Shown here one piece after another: positions 15,687-22,047 of a DNA stretch of 64,000 nt. The translations under genes and the position numbers were made by a program. Source of the stretch: Roseomonas indoligenes. Its GTDB lineage: Bacteria; Pseudomonadota; Alphaproteobacteria; Acetobacterales; Acetobacteraceae. Position 1 is the first letter of the stretch; every line of letters starts with the position of its first letter. A model generated the notes under the pieces. The model was not told where the DNA came from, did no database searches, and worked only from the letters and a program-made list of their open reading frames with translations. The stretch spans positions 124,001 through 188,000 of the forward strand of contig NZ_JAGIZA010000008.1 of NCBI RefSeq assembly GCF_017813365.1, written 5' to 3'.

Positions 15687-16513
15687 GGCGCGAAGATTAC
15701 GGCGCAGCCCGCCGCCTCGGCCTGCGGCACCATCAGCCCGGCGGGGGTCTCCAGGTGCATCACGCCGGACAGGGCGCGGCGCGCGCGGTCCAGTTCCGCC
15801 ACGCCCAGCACCATCGCCACCACGGCGGGCAGGGCCGGGGGGGTGAGGCCGGGGAACAGGGCGGCGGCGGTGTCCGGGTCCAGCACGCGCACGCGGGCGC
15901 CGTCCGGCAGGGGCAGGGCGAAGCCGCCGGCGGGGTCGGGCTCCAGCGCCAGGCCGGAGAGGCGGGAGAGGCGGGCGGCGCTCTCCGCCGGGCGGTCCGC
16001 GACGATGATCGCGGCGCGAAGCTCCGTGGCGGTGTTGGGATGCTCCATCCAGCGCGGCTGCCAGATGGCCTCCGGCGTCAGGTGCCGCACGAGCTGCACG
16101 CGGCCCTCCGGCGCGTCGGGCAGCGGCAGGCGCTCGAAGCGGGCCGTCGGCCCGCCGGGCTCCACGGGGCGCGAGAGGGGGGAGATGCCCGGGATCTCCA
16201 GCCCGGCACGGCGCAGGCGGGCGAGGTTGCCCTCCGAATCCGCCATGCCGAGCGCCAGGATGCGGGCGCCCTCGAACCCGTCCAGCAGCGCGCCCAGGCC
16301 GTTATCGGGCAGGGCCGGATCGACCACCGCGAGCAGCTCGATATAGCCCCGGCGCAGCATGGCGCAGCGGTTCGCCGTGCCCAGGGGCTGGTCGCCGCGC
16401 GACTGCCGGGCAAGGGGGGTGAGCGTGAAGCCCAGCCGCTCATAGGCGCCCCAGAGCGCCGCGGCGTCGCGCGAGCAGACGCCGACATGGTCCAGGCCGC
16501 TGGAGGAGGCCAT
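15683..16513 (-). CDS. VOC superfamily glyoxalase-like protein
   Basis: The protein has 276 residues. The N-terminus GLDHVGVCSRDAAALWGAYERLGFTLTPL is a clear vicinal-oxygen-chelate (Glyoxalase_3-like) opening, and a second weaker VOC repeat (ATELRAAIIVADRPAESAARL) begins near residue 160. Such two-module proteins bind a metal between modules; the reaction is not predictable here. The ATG at 16513 starts right at the conserved domain, and longer in-frame versions have no homology-like content. It lies 13 nt after the GST stop and overlaps FkbM by 4 nt, so it belongs to the same operon. Confidence 0.8.
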   Translation of the reverse strand: MASSSGLDHVGVCSRDAAALWGAYERLGFTLTPLARQSRGDQPLGTANRCAMLRRGYIELLAVVDPALPDNGLGALLDGFEGARILALGMADSEGNLARLRRAGLEIPGISPLSRPVEPGGPTARFERLPLPDAPEGRVQLVRHLTPEAIWQPRWMEHPNTATELRAAIIVADRPAESAARLSRLSGLALEPDPAGGFALPLPDGARVRVLDPDTAAALFPGLTPPALPAVVAMVLGVAELDRARRALSGVMHLETPAGLMVPQAEAAGCAVIFAP

Positions 16514-16526
16514 CAGGCCGCCCCTC

Positions 16527-17204
16527 TCAAGCAGCGGGCCCGGCCTCGTAATGCGCCAGCAGCCACTCCTTGGGCTCCTGCGCCGCCTCGTCGTACCAGC
16601 GCGCCACCAGCGGGTGCGCGCGCACCGCCGCCATGTAGGCGCGGCCGCGCGGGGAGACGGCGGGGGCATAGGTGATCAGGCGCGCGACCACGGGCGCGTA
16701 CATAACGTCCGCCACGCCCATCGTCGCGCCGTGCAGGAAGGGGCCGCCGCTGGCGTCCAGGCACTGCGACCAGATCGTCTCGATGCGCGCGATGTCCGCC
16801 AGCGCGTCCGGCGTGCCGCCGCGCCCGGCGAAGCTGCCGCCGAGATTCATCGGCATGGCCTGGCGCAGGGCGCGGAAGCCCGCATGCATCTCGCTCGCGG
16901 CGCTGCGGAGAAGGGCGCGCAGCACGCGATCCTCCGGCCACAGGGCGGGCGCGATCTCCGCGCAGTACTCGGCGATGGCGAGGCTTTCCCAGACCCGCGC
17001 GCCCTTGTGCTCGAGATAGGGCACGAGGCCGGTCGGGGTGGCCTGCTTGATGGCCGCGGTGTTGCCGCCGCCGGCCAGCGGGATCAGCACCTCCTCCACG
17101 TCCAGCCCGGCCAGGTGCACGGCCAGCCAGCCGCGCAGCGACCAGGAGGAGTAGCGCTTGGTGCCGATGAAGAGCTTGCCGTCAGCACCGGACTTCTCAG
17201 CCAT
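16527..17204 (-). CDS. Glutathione S-transferase family protein
   Basis: The protein has 225 residues. The N-terminal thioredoxin-fold domain includes LFIGTKRYSSWSLRGWLAVHLAG, with Ser/Tyr candidates for glutathione activation, and TPTGLVPYLEHKGARVWESLAIAEYCAE, where the cis-Pro and ES dyad contact glutathione. An all-helical C-terminal domain follows. It looks like a soluble detoxification enzyme with unknown electrophile. The ATG at 17204 overlaps the ferredoxin-NADP reductase stop by 8 nt, implying translational coupling. Redox function may be the link between the two. Confidence 0.87.
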   Translation of the reverse strand: MAEKSGADGKLFIGTKRYSSWSLRGWLAVHLAGLDVEEVLIPLAGGGNTAAIKQATPTGLVPYLEHKGARVWESLAIAEYCAEIAPALWPEDRVLRALLRSAASEMHAGFRALRQAMPMNLGGSFAGRGGTPDALADIARIETIWSQCLDASGGPFLHGATMGVADVMYAPVVARLITYAPAVSPRGRAYMAAVRAHPLVARWYDEAAQEPKEWLLAHYEAGPAA

Positions 17205-18216
17205 GAACAGGGACCCCCTTCGACGTGGAATACTCGAAGTGCAGCGCTTCGTTGGGATGGACGCGCGGGTGGATGGCATGGGCCGCCATCGCGGCCTCCG
17301 AGAAGCCCTGCAGGATCAGCTTCAGCTTGCCGGGATAGGTGGCCACGTCGCCGATCGCGTAGATGCCGGGGCGCGAGGTCTCGCAGGTGGCGGGCGTCAC
17401 GGTGACGTGGCTGCGGTCCATCCCCAGCCCCCATTCCGCGATGGGTCCGAGTTCCATGGAGAGGCCGAAGAAGGCCAGCAGGTGGTCCGCCTCCACGTCG
17501 CGCTCCTCGCCCTTCAGGGTCGCGAGCGTGACATGCGTCAGCTTCGCGCCGTCACCCTTCAGCGCGTGCAGCTGGTAGGGGATGGCCAGCTCCAGCTCGC
17601 CGCGGGCGGCGGCTGCTTCCATCTGTCCGGAGGTCTCGGGGGCCGCGCGGAACTTCGGGCGGCGGTGCACGACCGTCACCTTCGCCGCGAGCTCCTTGAG
17701 GGACAGCGCCCAGTCCACGGCGGAATCACCGCCTCCGGCGATCACCACCTTCTTGCCCCGGAAGTCCTCCCGCCGGGACACCATGTAGCGGACAGCGCCG
17801 GAGGCCTCGTACTGCGGCAGGTCCTCCAGCGGCGGGCGGTTCGGGCCGAAGGCGCCAGCGCCGGCGGCCAGGATCACGGCCTTGGCGCGCACGCTGTCGC
17901 CCTCGCTGGTGCCGAGGACGAAGCTGCCATCCTCCTCCAGCAGCCGCTCCACCCGCCGGCCCATCAGGTAGATCGGCGCGAAGGGCTGGGCCTGGGTCTC
18001 CAGCTCCCGGATCAGGTCCCCGCCCGCGATCCGCGGATGGGCGGGGATGTCGAAGATCGGCTTCTCCGGATAGAGGGCCGAGCACTGGCCGCCGATGGCT
18101 TCCAGCGCGTCGATCACCACGCATTTCATCCGCAGCATGCCGCACTCGAAGACGGCGAAGAGCCCGGCGGGGCCGGCGCCGATGATGGCGACGTCGGTCT
18201 CGATATGCGCGGTCAT
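17197..18216 (-). CDS. Ferredoxin--NADP(+) reductase, thioredoxin-reductase-like
   Basis: The 339-residue flavoprotein has an FAD loop IIGAGPAGLFAVFECG, an NADP loop VVIAGGGDSAVDWAL and a second FAD motif PGIYAIGDVATYPG. It lacks the CxxC redox pair of thioredoxin reductase, and its C-terminal extension (HPNEALHFEYSTSKG) is typical of the type 2 FNR found in Rhodospirillales, Chlorobium and Bacillus. It passes electrons between NADPH and ferredoxin. It sits in a minus-strand run with a Nudix gene 68 nt upstream and GST overlapping downstream. Confidence 0.92.
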   Translation of the reverse strand: MTAHIETDVAIIGAGPAGLFAVFECGMLRMKCVVIDALEAIGGQCSALYPEKPIFDIPAHPRIAGGDLIRELETQAQPFAPIYLMGRRVERLLEEDGSFVLGTSEGDSVRAKAVILAAGAGAFGPNRPPLEDLPQYEASGAVRYMVSRREDFRGKKVVIAGGGDSAVDWALSLKELAAKVTVVHRRPKFRAAPETSGQMEAAAARGELELAIPYQLHALKGDGAKLTHVTLATLKGEERDVEADHLLAFFGLSMELGPIAEWGLGMDRSHVTVTPATCETSRPGIYAIGDVATYPGKLKLILQGFSEAAMAAHAIHPRVHPNEALHFEYSTSKGVPVHG

Positions 18217-18284
18217 GGCGGCGGCCCGTCCCCCGATGGCGATGAGGGGAGGGGTGATACAGCGGGCGGGGAAGGGGGGGAAGC

Positions 18285-18875
18285 TTACCCCGCGCCGGCC
18301 CGCTCCAGGCGGAGGTGCTGGAGCAGCAGGACGGTCTTGGCGTCAATGATCTCGCCCGCCCCGACCATCGCCCATGCCCGGTCCAGGGGAAGTTCGAGAA
18401 CCTCGATGTCCTCCCCCTCCTCCGGCCGCCCGCCGCCCGGGCCCGCGCGCTCGGCAGGGTCGTAGCGGGCGGTGAACAGGTGCAGCTTCTCCGAGGTGGC
18501 GCCCGGGCTGGGGTAGAGGGTGAAGGCGTGGCGCAGGTCGCGGGGCCGGAACCCCGTTTCCTGCTCGGCCTCCTTCCGCACCGTCTCCTCCGGCGTGTCC
18601 CCTTCCTCCACCATCCCGGCACAGGCCTCGGCCAGCAGGGCGGGGTCACCGTTGACGAAGGGGGCAGCGCGGAACTGGCGGACCAGCACCACCGTGCCCC
18701 GCCGCGGATCCAGCATCAGAACGGCCGCGCCCTCGCCCACGCGGTAGATCTCGCGCTTCACGGTCTGCCACCCGCCATCCCGGCGCCGCTGCTCGATCTC
18801 GTGGGATTCCAGCGCGAAGCGGGCGTTCGACAGGGTTTTGGTGGCGCGGATCCTGGCCTGCGGCTCCTCGCCCAT
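18285..18875 (-). CDS. Nudix hydrolase, ADP-ribose/GDP-mannose pyrophosphatase-like
   Basis: The protein has 196 residues. The Nudix box reads G-MVEEG-D-TPEETVR-KEAEQETGF, so it deviates from G-x5-E-x7-REUxEExGU at three places (E to D, R to K, E to Q), while the last catalytic Glu and Gly are kept. KEA instead of REA also occurs in NudK. The N-terminal part (REIYRVGEGAAVLMLDPRRGTVVLVRQFR) is typical of the NudF/NudK group that cleaves nucleoside diphosphate sugars. The changes may lower activity or alter specificity. It starts 5 nt after the upstream hypothetical gene. Confidence 0.82.
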   Translation of the reverse strand: MGEEPQARIRATKTLSNARFALESHEIEQRRRDGGWQTVKREIYRVGEGAAVLMLDPRRGTVVLVRQFRAAPFVNGDPALLAEACAGMVEEGDTPEETVRKEAEQETGFRPRDLRHAFTLYPSPGATSEKLHLFTARYDPAERAGPGGGRPEEGEDIEVLELPLDRAWAMVGAGEIIDAKTVLLLQHLRLERAGAG

Positions 18876-18880
18876 ATCCC

Positions 18881-19450
18881 TCAGCCCTCGGCCGGCCCGG
18901 GGGCGGCGGCGGCGGCGTTCATCGTCAGCAGCCCCGCCGCCAGCCGCGTCAGGTAGCGCGCGGCGCGCAGGCGGACGGCGGCCTGGCTGGCCGCGCCCTT
19001 CGGGGCGTCCTCCGGCAGGGTGCAGCCGGCCAGGGTGATGGCGCTGCCGACGATCCGGGCCTCCAGCGCGGCGGCCAGGGCCTCCGGCGCAGCTTCCCGG
19101 GGGAATTCCGTGTCCACCGCCTCGCCCGCGCGGTCGATCTCGACCTCCACCCGATCGTCATCGGCCAGCACCGCCATGATCTCGGCGGGCGGGTCGGGCT
19201 CCTCCCCGGCGCCGATCGCCATCAGCCCGATGGCGCCGACCAGCATGTGCATGGGGCCGGAATCGTCGCCGTCCCGGGCGAAGGCGCCGTAGGCGACCGC
19301 CAGCGCCGCCTCCCCCAGCATGGTCCGGCTCTCCGGGTCCATGGCCTCGATGGCCGGGGATTCCTCATTCCCGGGCACCGCGCCCTCGGCGAAGGCGCGG
19401 CTGACGGTGGCCAGGGCATCGAACAGCTTTAGGTCGGACGCGCTCGGCAT
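18881..19450 (-). CDS. Hypothetical protein, Ala-rich, soluble
   Basis: The protein has 189 residues with no signal peptide or clear TM helix. It is acidic and Ala/Leu/Glu-rich with predicted helices, including LGEAALAVAYGAFARDG, MHMLVGAIGLMAIGAG and RYLTRLAAGLLTMNA. I recognise no family. It lies 21 nt after a small lipoprotein gene and 5 nt before the Nudix gene in the same operon. Codon use and GC3 match the neighbours, which supports coding. Confidence 0.65.
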   Translation of the reverse strand: MPSASDLKLFDALATVSRAFAEGAVPGNEESPAIEAMDPESRTMLGEAALAVAYGAFARDGDDSGPMHMLVGAIGLMAIGAGEEPDPPAEIMAVLADDDRVEVEIDRAGEAVDTEFPREAAPEALAAALEARIVGSAITLAGCTLPEDAPKGAASQAAVRLRAARYLTRLAAGLLTMNAAAAAPGPAEG

Positions 19451-19471
19451 GGCTGGGGTCCTGTCAGGCGT

Positions 19472-19651
19472 TCAGTTCGGCCGCACGCGGTCCACGGCGC
19501 GGTCCACGGCGCGCCCGGTCGCCTCGACGGGGCCGCTCGGCGGGTCCACCGCGTCGCGGGCGCGCTCGCCGAAGGTGCGGTTCCCGCCCGTGCAGGCGGC
19601 GAGGGTGGCGAGAAGCAGCACTGGCATCAGCGCGGCGCGGAGAGTGCGCAT
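19472..19651 (-). CDS. Small lipoprotein, 59 residues
   Basis: A lipoprotein signal spans residues 1-20 (MRTLRAALMPVLLLATLAAC), with the lipidated Cys at residue 20. The mature part is short and charged (TGGNRTFGERARDAVDPP, then VEATGRAVDRAVDRVRPN). The mature peptide has an entericidin-like size but no clear match. GGGAGA lies 4-5 nt before the ATG at 19651; a longer frame from 19690 would place residues before the signal and is less likely. It is the first gene of the run to 13873 and is divergent from tsaE. Confidence 0.7.
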   Translation of the reverse strand: MRTLRAALMPVLLLATLAACTGGNRTFGERARDAVDPPSGPVEATGRAVDRAVDRVRPN

Positions 19652-19776
19652 GGGGATCTCCCGGATCTGCGGCGGCCCCCCTCGGGCCACCTCTTCCCGG
19701 GCCTAACCGGCCGGGCTGCCATTCGGTTTCCGGCGCTTGCCCCGGCCGGGCGCGCGAGGGCAGATTGGGGCCGCCC

Positions 19777-20253
19777 ATGACCGCCCCGATCACCCTTTCC
19801 CTGCCGGACGAGGCGGCCACCGTCGCGCTCGCCGCCAGGGCCGCGCGCCTGGCCCGGCCGGGGGACGCCATCCTGCTGGAGGGGCCGCTGGGAGCCGGCA
19901 AATCCGCCTTCGCCCGCGCCTTCCTCCGGGCCGCGGCTGGGGATCCGGCGCTGGATGTGCCATCGCCCACCTTCACCCTGGTGCAGTCCTACGACCTGCC
20001 CGGAGGCGCCGCGCACCACATGGACCTCTATCGGCTGGAAGGGCCCGATGCCCTGCCGGAACTCGGCTGGGAGGAGATGCGGGAGGGGATCGTGTTGGTG
20101 GAGTGGCCGGAACGCCTCGGCCCCTGGGCCCCGGGCGACGCCCTGCGCCTGTCCCTGGCCCCGGCGGAGGAGCCGGATGCCCGCACCGCCACCCTCTCGG
20201 GCTGGGACTCGCCCCGCCTCGCCGCCCTTGCCGGAACATCCGTCGCCGCATGA
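19777..20253 (+). CDS. tsaE: tRNA threonylcarbamoyladenosine biosynthesis ATPase TsaE
   Basis: TsaE is the ATPase that helps TsaB/TsaD attach threonylcarbamoyl to A37 of ANN-decoding tRNAs. The 158-residue protein has Walker A GPLGAGKSAFARAF, the family signature VPSPTFTLVQSY, MDLYRLEGPDALPELGWEE and VLVEWPERLG. The ATG at 19777 is preferred to an upstream TTG at 19765. Its stop overlaps the amgK ATG as ATGA. The TsaC partner is encoded far off at 61924 in this window. It heads the five-gene plus-strand operon. Confidence 0.93.
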   Translation: MTAPITLSLPDEAATVALAARAARLARPGDAILLEGPLGAGKSAFARAFLRAAAGDPALDVPSPTFTLVQSYDLPGGAAHHMDLYRLEGPDALPELGWEEMREGIVLVEWPERLGPWAPGDALRLSLAPAEEPDARTATLSGWDSPRLAALAGTSVAA

Positions 20254-21269
20254 CCCCTGACGCCTTCCTTGCCGCCCACGGCTATGCCGGGGCCCTCCGC
20301 GCGCCCCTGCCGGGGGATGCCGGTCATCGCCGCTACCTGCGCCTCTCCGGCGGGCCGCGCCCGGCGCTGCTGATGGACGGATCGGGCGCCGCCGCCGTGG
20401 GCCTTCCCTCCGTCGAGGCCGACCTGCGTGCCTTCATGAACATCGCCGCGCATCTCCGGGGGCTCGGCCTCTCGGCGCCGGAGGTGATCGCGGCCGACCC
20501 GCCCGCCGGCCTGATGCTGCTCGAGGACCTGGGCGAGCCGACCCATGCCGCGCTGCTGGACGGGGGCGCGGACCCCATGCCGCTCTACCTCGCCGCCGCC
20601 GAGGCCCTGGCCGCGCTGCACGCGGCCCCGCCGCCGCCGGGCCTGCCGGCCTGGGAAGGGGAGGCGATGGCCCGCGCCGCGGCGGCCACCTTCCTGGAGT
20701 GGTGGTGGCCCGCCGCCATGGGCGCGGAGCCGACGCCGGCGCAGCGCGAGGGCTTCCACGCCGCCCTGCGCGCGATGCTGGCGCCGTTCGAGGGGGCGGG
20801 GGGCTTCGTGCACCGCGACTTCTTTCCCGCCAACCTGCTGCCGGTGAACCGTGAGGGCCCGGCAGGGGTGGGCATCATCGACTTCCAGGATGCCGGCCAC
20901 GGGCACCCGGCCTATGACCTGGTGAGCCTGCTGCAGGACGCCCGGCGCGACGTGGCGCCGGAGGTGCGCGCCGCCGCCACCGCCCGCTACATGGAAGCCC
21001 GCCCCGGCCTGGACCGTGCGGAGTTCGAGGCCGCCACCGCCGCAATGGCCGCGCAGCGCCACCTGCGCGTCGCCGCGCTCTGGGTGCGGCTGGACCGGCG
21101 GGACGGGAAGCCGCACTACCTCATCCACGGCCCGCGCTGCTGGCGGCTGCTGGGGGAGGCGCTTCGCCACCCCGCCACCGCCCCGCTGGCCGCCTTCCTC
21201 GACGAGCACGTGCCGCCCGCGCGGCGCGCCAACCCGATCACCCCCGCTGCCACGGAACACGCCGCATGA
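20250..21269 (+). CDS. amgK: Anomeric MurNAc/GlcNAc kinase AmgK
   Basis: The 339-residue aminoglycoside-phosphotransferase-fold kinase has the catalytic loop GGFVHRDFFPANLL and the metal-binding IIDFQDAGHGHPAYDL. AmgK phosphorylates MurNAc or GlcNAc at C1 in the recycling route that bypasses de novo UDP-MurNAc synthesis, known from Pseudomonas and Caulobacter. The assignment to AmgK rather than a generic phosphotransferase rests on position: tsaE precedes it and murU follows it, each with a 4-nt overlap. Confidence 0.9.
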   Translation: MTPDAFLAAHGYAGALRAPLPGDAGHRRYLRLSGGPRPALLMDGSGAAAVGLPSVEADLRAFMNIAAHLRGLGLSAPEVIAADPPAGLMLLEDLGEPTHAALLDGGADPMPLYLAAAEALAALHAAPPPPGLPAWEGEAMARAAAATFLEWWWPAAMGAEPTPAQREGFHAALRAMLAPFEGAGGFVHRDFFPANLLPVNREGPAGVGIIDFQDAGHGHPAYDLVSLLQDARRDVAPEVRAAATARYMEARPGLDRAEFEAATAAMAAQRHLRVAALWVRLDRRDGKPHYLIHGPRCWRLLGEALRHPATAPLAAFLDEHVPPARRANPITPAATEHAA

Positions 21270-22006
21270 TCCGCCTCACCCACGGCATGGTCCTCGCGGC
21301 CGGGCTCGGCACGCGCATGCGGCCGCTGACCGAGACCGTGCCGAAGCCCCTGCTCGCCCTGCGCGGCCGATCCCTGCTGGACCATGCGCTGGACCGGCTG
21401 GAGGAGAACGGGGTGCGCGACGTGGTGGTGAACGCCCATCACCTCGCGCCCCAGGTCGTGGCGGCCTGCGGGGCGCGGAAATCCCCCCGCTGCACCGTTC
21501 TGGTGGAGGACGTGCTGCTGGAGACGGGCGGCGGCGTGCGCAACGCCCTGCCGCATCTGGGGGATGCGCCCTTCGCCGTGGTGAACGGCGACGCCTACTG
21601 GCTGGACGGCCCCACCCCCGCCCTCGCGCGGCTGGCCGCCGCCTTCGACCCGGAGCGGATGGACGCGCTGCTGCTGATGGTGCGCGCGGCGACCGTGGAC
21701 GGCGAGGTGGGGCTGGGCGACTTCCTGCTGGACCCGGTGGGCCATCTCCGCTGGCCGGAGGAGCGGGAGGTGGCGCCCTACCTCTATGCCGGGGTGCAGA
21801 TCGTCCATCCCCGGCTGCTCGACGGCACCGAGCCATTCCACCAGACGGGGGGGCGCTTCGGCATGAAGGGGCCCTGGACGCGCGCCATCGAGGCGGAACG
21901 CCTCTACGGGCTGGTGCATGACGGGGCCTGGTTCCACCTCTCCACGCCGCCGGACCTGCAACGGGCGGAAGAAGCGCTGGACAAAGGGCTGGTGAAGCTG
22001 TTCTAG
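21266..22006 (+). CDS. murU: N-acetylmuramate alpha-1-phosphate uridylyltransferase MurU
   Basis: MurU makes UDP-MurNAc from MurNAc-1-P and UTP, the second step after AmgK. The 246-residue protein opens with the nucleotidyltransferase signature MVLAAGLGTRMRPLTETVPKPLL and contains VVNAHHLA, LETGGGVRNAL and VVNGDAYW, with the catalytic Lys in VPKPLL. Its short length without a C-terminal hexapeptide domain fits MurU rather than GlmU. It overlaps amgK by 4 nt, so the pair is translationally coupled. Confidence 0.92.
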   Translation: MIRLTHGMVLAAGLGTRMRPLTETVPKPLLALRGRSLLDHALDRLEENGVRDVVVNAHHLAPQVVAACGARKSPRCTVLVEDVLLETGGGVRNALPHLGDAPFAVVNGDAYWLDGPTPALARLAAAFDPERMDALLLMVRAATVDGEVGLGDFLLDPVGHLRWPEEREVAPYLYAGVQIVHPRLLDGTEPFHQTGGRFGMKGPWTRAIEAERLYGLVHDGAWFHLSTPPDLQRAEEALDKGLVKLF

Positions 22007-22013
22007 GCCTGTT

Positions 22014-22035
22014 CTCCGCCGCGGGGGCGGCGGAG
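22014..22035 (+). terminator. Hairpin between murU and addB
   Basis: A perfect 9-bp stem, CTCCGCCGC (22014-22022) with GCGGCGGAG (22027-22035), encloses GGGG. It sits in the only real gap (41 nt) of the tsaE-addA run and lacks a T tract. It may attenuate read-through into addBA or act as an RNA processing site. The addB start follows 12 nt after it, with a G6 run as ribosome-binding sequence. Confidence 0.5.
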
Positions 22036-22047
22036 CTGGGGGGCTGC

